Under the pieces are notes generated by a model. That model was not told the origin of the DNA, made no database searches, and saw nothing but the letters and a program-made list of their open reading frames with translations. A stretch of 64,000 bases of DNA from Streptomyces radicis (GTDB lineage Bacteria; Actinomycetota; Actinomycetes; Streptomycetales; Streptomycetaceae): NCBI RefSeq assembly GCF_003626575.1, contig NZ_RBDY01000005.1:186001-250000 (forward strand), given 5' to 3'. A program made the position numbers and the translations under genes. Below, in pieces: positions 8,214 to 16,573 of this stretch (positions are counted from its first letter, which is position 1; each line of letters begins with the position of its first letter).

Positions 8214-9124
8214 GATCCTCTGCGCAGTGTGGTGGCCATCGCGCGGAGCAGTCCGCTCCGTGACGCGGTGGGCGGCCCCGCCAGCACGTCGTACCGGGCG
8301 TCGGCGATGGCCTGGGCCGCCGCCCTGCCGCCGCCGATGAACCCGGCGAGCAGCAGCCGCAGCCGCCCGGACACGCCGGACATCAGGGGCGCGCCCTCGT
8401 CGAGCAGCCTACGTGCCCGATCGTTGAGGCAGGCCACCAGGGTGCGCACGGAGGCGTTGGCGGTCGGCGCGGCCAGGTCGTCCTCGGTGACGCGGAAGCG
8501 GTCCATCGCGTCGGCGGGCAGGTAGATCCGGTCCCTGCGCAGGTCCTCGGCGACGTCCTGGAGGTGCTCGATGAGCTGGAGCGCGGTGCACACGGCGTCG
8601 GAGCGGCGCACGCGCTCGGGGCTCGCGGTGCCGGTGACGGCGAGGACGAGCCGCCCCACGGGGTTGGCGGAGAGCTCGCAGTAGCCGAGCAGCTCGTCGT
8701 AGGTGGCGTAGCGGCGCTTGCGCTGGTCGAGGCGGTTGGCCTCGATGAGGTCCTGGAATGGGCCTGGCGTGAGGCCGCCCCGGCGCACCGCGGGGATGAG
8801 CTCGCGCATCAGGGGGTGGCTCGGCGGCGTGGAACCGCGGGCGGAGGCGAACACGCGGTGGAGGTCGGCCTCCAGGGCGTCGAGCAGGACCAGCCGGTCC
8901 TCGGCGCTCGGATCGCCCGGGGGGATGCCGAGCAGGGTGGCGTGGGCGCCGCCGGGGGCGAGGTCGCCGTCGCCGATGTCGTCGACGAGGCGGGCGAAGC
9001 CGTAGAGGGCCATCAGGTCGTCCCGCCAGGCGCGGGGCAGGAAGCGGGGGGCCACGGGGAAGTTCTCGTGGGCGGCCTTGGCGAGCACGGCCTCCGTGGG
9101 GGGCGGGGCCGCGTCGGTCAGCAC
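8210..9124 (-). CDS. hpnC: hydroxysqualene synthase HpnC
   Basis: About 304 residues of squalene/phytoene-synthase fold. Motifs LVDDIGDGD and QDVAEDLRRDRIYLP give both metal-binding sites. The GTG at 9124 is the best in-frame start: it places the ENFPVAPRFLP family N-terminus near residue 20, but no clear ribosome site precedes it. An upstream ATG (near 9153) is out of frame and closes after a few codons. This is the first gene of the squalene operon; a TATAGGGT -10-like element lies near 9166-9173. HpnC turns presqualene diphosphate into hydroxysqualene. Confidence 0.82.
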   Translation of the reverse strand: MLTDAAPPPTEAVLAKAAHENFPVAPRFLPRAWRDDLMALYGFARLVDDIGDGDLAPGGAHATLLGIPPGDPSAEDRLVLLDALEADLHRVFASARGSTPPSHPLMRELIPAVRRGGLTPGPFQDLIEANRLDQRKRRYATYDELLGYCELSANPVGRLVLAVTGTASPERVRRSDAVCTALQLIEHLQDVAEDLRRDRIYLPADAMDRFRVTEDDLAAPTANASVRTLVACLNDRARRLLDEGAPLMSGVSGRLRLLLAGFIGGGRAAAQAIADARYDVLAGPPTASRSGLLRAMATTLRRGS

Positions 9125-9184
9125 GGGCGGCCCGCGGTGGTGTTTGCCGTCATGGTCACCCTGCCACCCTATAGTCGGACAACT

Positions 9185-9231
9185 CCCGCCCCGGATCGGC
9201 CGCCTCGCGGCCGACCGCGTCCCGGGGCGGG
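9185..9231 (-). terminator. nested hairpin terminator between tagH and hpnC
   Basis: The outer stem CCCGCCCCGG (9185-9194) pairs perfectly with 9222-9231; inside, TCGGCCGC (9196-9203) pairs with 9207-9214. The structure starts 16 bases after the tagH-like stop codon, so it should end the surface-polymer transcript before the squalene operon begins. Confidence 0.6.
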
Positions 9232-9246
9232 CACATCCGCCGCGGC

Positions 9247-10041
9247 CTACTTGCCGGTCTCCTCCTCGTAGGCCTTGAGGACCTGCTCGGTGGGCCCGTC
9301 CATGATCAACTCGCCCTTCTCGAGCCACAGCACGCGGTCGCAGGTGTCCCTGATCGACTTGTTGTTGTGGGAGACGAGGAAGACGGTGCCGGCCTCGGAG
9401 CGCAGCTCGCGGATCCTGGCCTCGGAGCGCTTCTGGAACTTCTTGTCGCCCGTGGCCAGCGCCTCGTCGATCATCAGGACGTCGTGGTCCTTGGCGACGG
9501 CGATCGAGAACCTGAGCCTGGCGCCCATGCCCGACGAGTAGGTGCGCATCGGGAGGCTTATGAAGTCGCCCTTCTCGTTGATGCCGGAGAAGTCGACGAT
9601 GCTCTGGTAACGCTGCTTGATCTGCTCGCGGGTCATGCCCATGGCCAGGCCGCCGAGTATGACGTTGCGCTCGCCCGTGAGGTCGTTCATCAGGGCGGCG
9701 TTGACGCCGAGGAGCGAGGGCTGGCCGTCGGTGTAGACCCGGCCGCGCTCGGCGGGCAGCAGCCCGGCGATGGCGCGCAGCAGCGTGGACTTGCCGGAGC
9801 CGTTGGTGCCGATGAGGCCGATCGCCTCGCCGTGGTAGGCGACGAAGCTGACGCCGCGCACGGCGTGCACCTCGCGGACCCGGCCGCTGGGCTGGCGGCG
9901 GATCATGCGGCGCAGGGCCGCGGTGGCGGTGCCGCGCCCGCCGCCGCCGTGCACGCGGTAGACGATGTGGAGGTCGTCGGCGATGACCGTAGGGGTGCGT
10001 CCGTCGTCCACCACGACGGCGGGAGTGTTCGGTTCAGCCAC
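9247..10041 (-). CDS. ABC transporter ATP-binding protein, TagH/Wzt-like polysaccharide exporter
   Basis: A 264-residue ATPase. Walker A is GTNGSGKST, the signature is YSSGMGARLRF and Walker B is VLMIDEALATGD; the degenerate SSGM signature and the downstream SHNNKSI are typical of exporters of teichoic acid and O-antigen (TagH, Wzt, RfbE). There is no C-terminal carbohydrate-binding extension, so substrate choice probably sits with the permease or the lipid carrier. The GTG at 10041 overlaps the tagG-like stop by 8 bases. It is the last gene of the surface-polymer locus. Confidence 0.87.
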   Translation of the reverse strand: MAEPNTPAVVVDDGRTPTVIADDLHIVYRVHGGGGRGTATAALRRMIRRQPSGRVREVHAVRGVSFVAYHGEAIGLIGTNGSGKSTLLRAIAGLLPAERGRVYTDGQPSLLGVNAALMNDLTGERNVILGGLAMGMTREQIKQRYQSIVDFSGINEKGDFISLPMRTYSSGMGARLRFSIAVAKDHDVLMIDEALATGDKKFQKRSEARIRELRSEAGTVFLVSHNNKSIRDTCDRVLWLEKGELIMDGPTEQVLKAYEEETGK

Positions 10042-10948
10042 GGCCGTATCGCTCCTCCGCCTTCCAGAAGTACAGGAACCCGCCGATCCCCACGACCAGG
10101 GCCCAGCCCAGAGCGTACAGCCCCGTGGCGGCCGGGATCGTGTCGCGGTAGTCGCCGTCGATCAACGCGTAACGCACCAGGTCCATGTAGACCGCGGCGG
10201 GGTTGGCGGAGAGCACGTCGGCGACCCAGCTCGGCCAGTTCGCCCGCGTCTCGACCATGTGACGCAGCGGGAACATCACGCCGGACGCGTACATCCACGT
10301 GCGCAGGATGAACGGCATCAGCTGCGCCAGGTCGGGCGTGCTGCTGCCCCAGCGGGCCATGACCATGGCAAGGCCCGCGTTGAAGACGAACTGGAGCGCG
10401 AGCACGGGCACCACGAGGAGCCACGCGAACGACGGCATGTGCCCGAAGGACACCACGATGACCACCAGGATGGCCATCGAGAACAGCAGCTGCTGGAGCT
10501 GCTGGAGGGAGAACGAGATCGGCAGCGACGCCCGGGGGAAGTGCAGCGCCCGCACCAGCCCGAGGTTGCCCGAGATCGACTTCACGCCCGCGAGGACGGA
10601 CGCCTGGGTGAAGGTGAAGACAAAGACCCCGGTGACCAGGAACGGGATGTACTCGCTGTTGTCCATGCCGCCGCGTCCGCCGAGCAGGACGCCGAAGATC
10701 AGGAAGTAGACCAGCGCGTTCAGCAGGGGGGTGAACACCTGCCACAGCTGGCCGAGTTTGGCCTGGCTGTACTGCGCGGTCAGCTTCGCCTGGGAGAAGG
10801 CGACTATGAAGTGCCTGCGCCCCCACAACTGCCGCACGTACTGCGGCAGGGAAGGTCGGGCACCACTGACGGACAGACCGTGACGGGCCGCGAGCTCGGC
10901 CAGCGGAACATCACGGGGGGGCGCACTGTCGTGCGTGGTCTCACTCAC
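10034..10948 (-). CDS. ABC-2 type permease, TagG-like polysaccharide exporter
   Basis: A 304-residue integral membrane protein with about six hydrophobic segments (for example around VYFLIFGVLL, LFSMAILVVIVV, LLVVPVLALQFVF, GLYALGWALVVGIGGFLYF) and a cytosolic N-terminus of some 50 residues. The SQAKLGQLWQVFTPL stretch just before the first segment is characteristic of TagG/Wzm permeases. With the adjoining ATPase it forms a heteromeric exporter that flips a lipid-linked glycan or polyol-phosphate chain across the membrane. The gene starts at GTG 10948, 81 bases after the glycosyltransferase stop, in the same direction. Confidence 0.87.
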   Translation of the reverse strand: MSETTHDSAPPRDVPLAELAARHGLSVSGARPSLPQYVRQLWGRRHFIVAFSQAKLTAQYSQAKLGQLWQVFTPLLNALVYFLIFGVLLGGRGGMDNSEYIPFLVTGVFVFTFTQASVLAGVKSISGNLGLVRALHFPRASLPISFSLQQLQQLLFSMAILVVIVVSFGHMPSFAWLLVVPVLALQFVFNAGLAMVMARWGSSTPDLAQLMPFILRTWMYASGVMFPLRHMVETRANWPSWVADVLSANPAAVYMDLVRYALIDGDYRDTIPAATGLYALGWALVVGIGGFLYFWKAEERYGRG

Positions 10949-11029
10949 CTTGAACTCTCGTCCTCACAGGGCACAAGCGGGAAGTTGCCGCTACGCGGCG
11001 GCATCTGGATCGTCTCAGACCCGAGCTTG

Positions 11030-11926
11030 TCAGATGACAGGAGGTCGCCCCAGCCGGGTCAGGCGCCATACCGTACGCCACCGCATGGGCCTGCGGGGAC
11101 CGCACGGCGTCCGCCAGCCTTCCACGAAGCCCCCGAACCACGCGCGCAGCGCCGCGCGCGACGGCCTGCGCAGCACGGTCAGCAGGAGCCAGTCCAGCAG
11201 ATAGACGGGGATGAGGGGCAACGGCAGGTTGCGGCGGGCCAGCCACACCCGGTTCCTCGCCACCATGCGGTGGTAGACGGCGTGCCGGGACGGCGCGGTG
11301 GCCGGGTGGTGCAGCACGAGGTCGGCGCGGTAGTCGATGCTCCAGCCCGCGTCCAGGGCGCGCCAGGCGAGATCGGTCTCCTCGTGGGCGTAGAAGAAGT
11401 TGTCCGGAAGTCCCCCCACCTGCTTGAAGACCTGGGTGCGCACGGCGTTGGCGCCGCCGAGGAACGTCGTCACGCGCGAGGAGCGCAACGGGTCAGAGGC
11501 GCGCAGCCTGGGGACGTGACGGCGCTGTGTGGAGCCGTCCTGGGGGTCGCTGATGCGGAAGCTGACGATGCCGAGCTGGGGGTCGGCGTCGAAGGCGGCG
11601 CGGACCAGCTCGGCCGTGCCGGTGTCGGGAAGCAGCCCGTCGTCGTCGAGGAACAGCAGGACGTCGACGTCGCAGCCCGAGGGCCCGAACGCCTCGATGC
11701 CGACGTTCCGGCCGCCGGGGATGCCGAGGTTGTGCGGCAGCTCGAGGCTGCGGACGCCGGGCGGGAGATCGGGCAGTGAGGCGCCGTTGCCCACGACGAC
11801 GACCTCGATCGGCGCGCCTTCCTGCTCGGCCACGGAGCGCAGCAGCGCCCGTAGTTCGTCGGGGCGGTCACCCATGGTCAGGATGACCGCTCCCACTCGC
11901 AGCTGCGCCGTACCCACCACGGTCAC
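11030..11926 (-). CDS. family 2 glycosyltransferase of the surface-polymer locus
   Basis: A 298-residue GT-A enzyme. The N-terminal beta-strand (VGAVILTMGDRPDEL), the LPHNLGIPGGRN motif, the DxD-type LLFLDDDG and the acceptor-side HEETDLAWRA motif match rhamnosyl-type GT2 transferases. The hydrophobic segment near residues 240-260 (LPLIPVYLLDWLLL) may bring it to the membrane. Its GTG start (11926) overlaps the stop of the preceding CDP-alcohol transferase gene (GTGA), so the two are coupled. The role inferred is adding a sugar to a lipid- or polyol-phosphate-linked intermediate that TagGH then exports. Confidence 0.85.
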   Translation of the reverse strand: MTVVGTAQLRVGAVILTMGDRPDELRALLRSVAEQEGAPIEVVVVGNGASLPDLPPGVRSLELPHNLGIPGGRNVGIEAFGPSGCDVDVLLFLDDDGLLPDTGTAELVRAAFDADPQLGIVSFRISDPQDGSTQRRHVPRLRASDPLRSSRVTTFLGGANAVRTQVFKQVGGLPDNFFYAHEETDLAWRALDAGWSIDYRADLVLHHPATAPSRHAVYHRMVARNRVWLARRNLPLPLIPVYLLDWLLLTVLRRPSRAALRAWFGGFVEGWRTPCGPRRPMRWRTVWRLTRLGRPPVI

Positions 11927-12708
11927 CTCAGCCTGCTGGACGCCAGTACGGACACCAGGTGCAGAAGGGTCTGCACCAGCGCCACGGCGGCCAGGACGGC
12001 CACGCCGAGGCGGGTGAAGAACAGCTCGCCCTGGATCAGGTCGAGGACGGCCACGAAGAGGATCAGCAGGGACGCCTCGACGCCGCCGACCAGCCGGTGG
12101 AACTTGAGCGCCGCGGCCGCCCTGCGGGCCACCGCGAGCCCGGAGGAGCGCGGGGTGGCCGACTCCTCCCTGGCCGCGGGCAGGCCACCGCGCGAGCGTG
12201 CGACGTCGACCAGGTCCGTCTCGGCCTTGATCAGGATCGCGCCGAGCGCGGCGAGCGTCCCGAGGAACGCCCACAGCCAGTTGGGCGCGGGCTCGTCGAC
12301 CGCGAAGACATCGGCCGCGCGCAGGCCGAAGCCGGTCAGCAGCGCGGCCTCGGCCAGGTAGTGGCCGACCCGGTCGAGGTAGACGCCGGTGATCGAGGTC
12401 TGGCCACGCCACCTGGCCACCTCGCCGTCCACGCAGTCGAGGAGCAGGTAGAGCTGGATGAGCAGCGCGCCCACGAGCGCCCCGGCGAGCCCGGGGATCA
12501 GCAGCGCCGCCCCTGCGGCGACGCCGGTGAGAACCATCAGATAGGTGAGCTGGTTGGGGGTGATCCTGGTGGTCACCAGGTGCCTGGTCCAGCGCAGCGA
12601 GATCTCCCGCATGTACAGGCGCCCGGCCCAGTGCTCACCGCTGCGCCGGTCCTTGACCCCTTCGGGGTGCACGACCGGCCTGAGTTCAGCTACCGATGGT
12701 TTTGACAT
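11923..12708 (-). CDS. CDP-alcohol phosphatidyltransferase family protein with an altered fourth Asp
   Basis: A 261-residue membrane enzyme with several transmembrane segments. The family motif is present as DCVDGEVAR (residues 91-99), then GVYLDRVGH: Asp91, Asp94 and Asp112 are conserved, but the fourth Asp, usually the catalytic base, is His116 (codon at 12361-12363). It may therefore use a different mechanism or acceptor, or be inactive. The family moves a phospho-alcohol from a CDP donor to a second alcohol. Its start lies 23 bases inside the dehydrogenase gene and its end overlaps the glycosyltransferase, so it is translated as part of one operon. Confidence 0.82.
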   Translation of the reverse strand: MSKPSVAELRPVVHPEGVKDRRSGEHWAGRLYMREISLRWTRHLVTTRITPNQLTYLMVLTGVAAGAALLIPGLAGALVGALLIQLYLLLDCVDGEVARWRGQTSITGVYLDRVGHYLAEAALLTGFGLRAADVFAVDEPAPNWLWAFLGTLAALGAILIKAETDLVDVARSRGGLPAAREESATPRSSGLAVARRAAAALKFHRLVGGVEASLLILFVAVLDLIQGELFFTRLGVAVLAAVALVQTLLHLVSVLASSRLR

Positions 12709-13747
12709 AGTCGGCGTAAGAGTCCCTGATCTGGTCGGTGGTCAGGTCGAGGTGTTCGAGGATGGTGTAACGCCCCGGCCTGGTGCGCGGGGCGAAGGCG
12801 ACGGCCGTCACGAACTCGTCGGCGGAGAAGCCGATGTCGTCGGGCAGCACGGGCAGGCCGTGGCGCCGCAGCACCTCGACGATCAGCCCGCAGCCCTCCG
12901 GCTCCCCGCGCAGGTGCATGGCGAACGCGGCGCCCAGGCCCACCTGTTCGCCGTGCGGGGCCGAACGCTTGGGGTAGAGCAGGTCGAGCGCGTGCGAGAT
13001 CTCGTGGCAGGCGCCCGACGACGGCCTGGTGTGGCCCGCGATCGACATGGCGATGCCGGAGAGCACCAGCGCCTCCGAGAGGACGGTGAGGAACGCGTCG
13101 TCCGCGCAGCCGCCGGGGTGGCGCAGCACGGCCTCGCCCGCCTGCCTCGCCATGGCGGCGGCGAGCCCGTCGATCTGCTCGCCGGTCTCCCGGTGGGACA
13201 GCTCCCAGTCGGCGATGGCCGAGATGTTGGAGACGGCGTCGCCGATGCCGGAGCGGACGTAGCGCAGGGGGGCGTGGCGGATCACGTCGAGGTCGATGAC
13301 CAGCGCGATCGGCGTGGGCACGCCGTAGGAGCCGCGCCCCGCGTCGTTGTCCAGGGTGGAGACGGGGGAGCAGATGCCGTCGTGGGAGAGATTGGTGGCG
13401 ACGGCGACCATGGGCAGGCCCACGCGGGCGGCGGCGTACTTGGCGACGTCGATGATCTTCCCGCCGCCCAGGCCCACGATCGCGTCGTAGTGGCCCGAGC
13501 GCATGGCGTCGGCGAGTTGGACGGCCGCGTCGATGGTGCCCCCCGCGACCTCGTACCAGTCGGCGCCCGGCAGCGCGGGGCTGACGCGTTCGCGCAGGGT
13601 GGCGCCCGAGCCGCCGCTGATCGCGATGGCCAGGCGGCCCGACGAGGAGATGCGCTGGTCGGCGAGGACACCCGCGAGGTTGTCGAGGGCGCCCGCGGTG
13701 ATGTCGACGGAGACGGGGGACGGGATGAGGCGGGTCAGTACCGGCAC
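12686..13747 (-). CDS. glycerol-1-phosphate dehydrogenase-like, iron-containing alcohol dehydrogenase superfamily
   Basis: A 353-residue NAD(P)-linked dehydrogenase. The GGGKIIDVAKYAA loop binds the nucleotide; NLSHDGICSP carries the metal-site Asp, and GACHEISHALD plus APHGEQVG supply the two His ligands. These three sites match the AraM/EgsA glycerol-1-phosphate dehydrogenase branch rather than ordinary alcohol dehydrogenases. Such enzymes reduce dihydroxyacetone phosphate to sn-glycerol 1-phosphate, the archaeal-type enantiomer. The GTG at 13747 overlaps the nucleotidyltransferase gene by 13 bases. In this operon it probably makes the polyol phosphate that the neighbouring transferases activate; a related 2-keto phosphate is possible as substrate. 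Confidence 0.75.
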   Translation of the reverse strand: MPVLTRLIPSPVSVDITAGALDNLAGVLADQRISSSGRLAIAISGGSGATLRERVSPALPGADWYEVAGGTIDAAVQLADAMRSGHYDAIVGLGGGKIIDVAKYAAARVGLPMVAVATNLSHDGICSPVSTLDNDAGRGSYGVPTPIALVIDLDVIRHAPLRYVRSGIGDAVSNISAIADWELSHRETGEQIDGLAAAMARQAGEAVLRHPGGCADDAFLTVLSEALVLSGIAMSIAGHTRPSSGACHEISHALDLLYPKRSAPHGEQVGLGAAFAMHLRGEPEGCGLIVEVLRRHGLPVLPDDIGFSADEFVTAVAFAPRTRPGRYTILEHLDLTTDQIRDSYADYVKTIGS

Positions 13748-14499
13748 GCGATCTCCCGTCCCCTGGTGAGGTCGTCGTGGTTGTCGATCTCGACCCAGCT
13801 GACGTCGCCGATGGGGGCGGTGTCGATGCGGAAGCCGCGCTGGATCAGCTCCTGGTACCCGTCCTCGTAGTAGAGCTGCGGGTCGCGCTCCCACGTGGTG
13901 CGCAGGGCGTCGGCCAGGTCGTCGGCCGCCTCGGGCTCGATGAGGGTGACGCCGATGTACTCGCCGGTCGCGTTCGCGGGGTCCATCAGCTTGGTGATGA
14001 GCGAGACGCCCTTCTCGGGGTCGGCGACGACCTTCATCTCCTCGTCGGCCAGCCGCTTGACGGTGTCGACGGCCAGGATGACGCGGCCGCGCCCCGGCAG
14101 CGCGGTGCCGCGGGCGGCCAGCAGGGTCTTCTCGACCGAGGGCGGGTGGACCGTGTCGCCGTTGGCCAGGATGACGCCCTCGCGGATGATGTCGCGGGCG
14201 CACCAGAGGGAGTAGGCGTTGTTCCACTCCTCGGCCTTGTCGTTGTCGACGAGGGTGAGCTTCACCCCGTAGCGGCGCTCGAGGTCGGCCTTCCGCTCGT
14301 ACACGGCCTCCTTGCGGTACCCCACGACGATGGCGGCCTCGGCGAGGCCGACCTCGGCGAAGTTGGCCAGGGTGAGGTCGAGGACCGTTCTGCTGTCCGC
14401 CGCGTCCGGCGAGATGACCGGCACCAGCGCCTTGGGCAGGGTGTCGGTGTAGGGGCGAAGTCGCCGTCCGGCGCCGGCGGCCAGCACAAGGCCGATCAT
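13735..14499 (-). CDS. sugar/polyol-phosphate nucleotidyltransferase
   Basis: A 254-residue NTP-transferase. The N-terminal LVLAAGAGRRLRPYTDTLPK motif (residues 4-23) is the nucleotide-binding signature, with LANGDTVH as the metal-binding site. It starts at ATG 14499, overlapping the upstream stop (ATGA). In archaea, a cytidylyltransferase of this fold is fused to a CDP-alcohol transferase for inositol-phosphodiester synthesis; here the two functions are adjacent genes. I infer that it activates a polyol or inositol phosphate with CTP, but a hexose-phosphate uridylyl- or guanylyltransferase cannot be excluded. Confidence 0.8.
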   Translation of the reverse strand: MIGLVLAAGAGRRLRPYTDTLPKALVPVISPDAADSRTVLDLTLANFAEVGLAEAAIVVGYRKEAVYERKADLERRYGVKLTLVDNDKAEEWNNAYSLWCARDIIREGVILANGDTVHPPSVEKTLLAARGTALPGRGRVILAVDTVKRLADEEMKVVADPEKGVSLITKLMDPANATGEYIGVTLIEPEAADDLADALRTTWERDPQLYYEDGYQELIQRGFRIDTAPIGDVSWVEIDNHDDLTRGREIACRY

Positions 14500-16376
14500 G
14501 CGGGTTCTCCTGTTTCGTCGTGTACGGCCGGTGCCTGGGAGGAGATCCAGAAGCGGATGCTCTCCCCCAGGACCAGGAGCGCCGTGGCCCCGCCAAGGAC
14601 CGTGAGCGCGGTGGTGAAGCCCTGGCCGCTCGCCCAGAGGGCGGCCGCGGCGGTGACCGCCAGGACGCGACCCTCGTGTCCGCCGGTGGCCAGGACCAGC
14701 CGCCTCGGGGGCGCCCCGGCGCCGCCTCGCAGGCGGTACACCGTGTCGTAGTGATGGTAGGCACAAGCCGCCACCAGAAAGAAAGCCGCGGGCAACGCCC
14801 CGTTCACCCCGCCGCGGGCGGCGAGGATCAGGACGGCGAGATACTCGCCGCAGCGGAACAGCGGCGGGACCAGCCAGTCGAACGGGCGGGAGAGCGGCGC
14901 GGCGACCGCAAGCCCGGCGCACAGCGCGTACCACGCGGCGGCGACCACGCCGGTCCAGCCGCCCTGGTCGTCGGGCCCGAAAAGCAGCCAGCCGACCAGC
15001 CCCGCGGTCCCGGCCGCCGCCCACAGCGGCGCGGTGAACGGTCCGCCGGGGGAACGGGGCGCGAAGCGGGCGACGGCCTCGGCGACCGGGCCGCTGTCGG
15101 CGAGCCCGGCCAGCGCCCGCGCGCCGTCGGACCCGCCGCCCGGCAGCCGACGGGAGCGCAGCAGGCGGCCCGCGGTGGTGTAGCAGGCGGCGCAGCCCGC
15201 GGCGATCAGCAGCACGGTGAACGTGACGCGGGGCGTGGTCAGGGCGGTGAGGACGGCGATCAGCGCCCAGCGTTCGCCGATGGGCAGCACGATCATGCGC
15301 CGCAGCCAGACGGTCCAGGCGATCCGGTCGAGGCGGCCCGACAGTGCGGTGGCGCCGCCTTGGGCCGCGCCGGGGGCGGTCGAAGCGGCGGGCTCGGGGA
15401 GGGTGAAGGTGAACGCGAAGTCCACGACGTGGCGGACGGTCTGGAGGACCATCGCGCCCAGGGCGAGGGCCCAGACGTCGTCGTCGCCGCGGGCGGCGCC
15501 GAGGGCGAGCCCCGCGTAGAAGGCGTACTCCTTGGCCCGGTCGAACGTGGCGTCGAGCCAGGCGCCCAGGGTGGAGAACTGGAGGGAGTAGCGGGCGAGT
15601 TGGCCGTCGGTGCAGTCGAGCACGAACGAGACGAGCAGCAGGGCGCCCGCCGCGATCATCCCCGGGCGGGTGCCGGTGGCGGCGCAGCCCGCGGCGATGA
15701 GGGCGGTGATCAGCGACGCGGTGGTCACCTGGTTCGGCGTCAGGCCGCGACGGGCGCACCAGCGGGCCAGGTGGCGGGAGTAGGGGCTGACGAAGTGCGT
15801 GGTGAAGAAGCCGTCGCGGGACTTCACGGCCGAACGCAGCCGCACCGCCTCGTCGTCCACGGCGGCCACCGCCGCCTCGGCCTCGGCGCGGGCGGCCTCG
15901 GTGGTGGGCACGGCGGCGACCAGGGTGCCGAGGTCGGGCCTGTGGACGGGGGTGCCCGCGGCCTCCATGTCGGCGGCCAGGCGGTCGGGGAGGCAGCCGG
16001 TGGCGGGCGGCGCCGCGACCGAACGGCCGCCGCTGCCAGGGGCGATGGCCCCGCCCTCGCGGCCCTCGGCGCTCCCCGGCGCGAGCGCGGCGGTCAACGC
16101 GCCCCGCGCGCCCGGCAGTACGGTCAGCGCGCCGGGGACGGCGGCGGCGGGGAAGCGCGGGTCGGTCAGGCCGAGCCTGAGGCTGTGCCGGTGCCCCGTG
16201 AAGCGGGCGTCGACCACGGCGACGCGCTCGGCCGTCGGCACCGCGGCGAGCGCCGCCGCCACTCCCCCGTTCCCGTCCGCCACGCGCACGGTGAAGCCCA
16301 GCGCGCGCAGGTCGCGTTCGATGGACGCCCCGGGTGGTGGGGGGGCGGTGAGAATGGCGGTCGACAGCGAACTCAC
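14496..16376 (-). CDS. DUF5941/CDP-alcohol phosphatidyltransferase multi-domain membrane protein
   Basis: About 626 residues. Residues 1-190 are a soluble domain with a degenerate nucleotidyltransferase look. The middle holds a complete CDP-alcohol motif (DCTDGQLAR, then GAWLDATFD, all four Asp present). The C-terminal third is a multi-span membrane region ending in SIRFWISS, the DUF5941 part. The first gene of the surface operon, it probably transfers the CDP-activated polyol phosphate. The GTG at 16376 has AGGA immediately against it; a CTG codon at 16367 sits at ideal spacing from AAGGAG, so initiation there is a real alternative. It is divergent from the galE-like gene. Confidence 0.8.
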   Translation of the reverse strand: MSSLSTAILTAPPPPGASIERDLRALGFTVRVADGNGGVAAALAAVPTAERVAVVDARFTGHRHSLRLGLTDPRFPAAAVPGALTVLPGARGALTAALAPGSAEGREGGAIAPGSGGRSVAAPPATGCLPDRLAADMEAAGTPVHRPDLGTLVAAVPTTEAARAEAEAAVAAVDDEAVRLRSAVKSRDGFFTTHFVSPYSRHLARWCARRGLTPNQVTTASLITALIAAGCAATGTRPGMIAAGALLLVSFVLDCTDGQLARYSLQFSTLGAWLDATFDRAKEYAFYAGLALGAARGDDDVWALALGAMVLQTVRHVVDFAFTFTLPEPAASTAPGAAQGGATALSGRLDRIAWTVWLRRMIVLPIGERWALIAVLTALTTPRVTFTVLLIAAGCAACYTTAGRLLRSRRLPGGGSDGARALAGLADSGPVAEAVARFAPRSPGGPFTAPLWAAAGTAGLVGWLLFGPDDQGGWTGVVAAAWYALCAGLAVAAPLSRPFDWLVPPLFRCGEYLAVLILAARGGVNGALPAAFFLVAACAYHHYDTVYRLRGGAGAPPRRLVLATGGHEGRVLAVTAAAALWASGQGFTTALTVLGGATALLVLGESIRFWISSQAPAVHDETGEPA

Positions 16377-16539
16377 TCCTTGGGGCAGAACCGTCTCTGC
16401 GGCTGCACGTCGGCAGAGATTATCTGATGACCACCGTGCGGCAAGCATGGCGTTGACACCAGGAAACCCGGAGTTCATGTCGGGGGGCCGTCCGAGCGGT
16501 CAGTGCGACCCTACGCGATCGGACGACTACGGCCAGCAA

Positions 16540-16567
16540 TCGACGTTCGCGGCACAGAGGTTAGGCT
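16540..16567 (+). promoter_or_regulatory. predicted promoter of the galE-like gene, leaderless
   Basis: TCGACG (16540-16545) and TAGGCT (16562-16567) are separated by 16 bases and resemble a housekeeping sigma -35/-10 pair. The -10 ends only 6 bases before the ATG at 16574, so the transcript would start at or next to the initiation codon. No ribosome site is present, which fits a leaderless mRNA. Confidence 0.5.
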
Positions 16568-16573
16568 GCCGCC

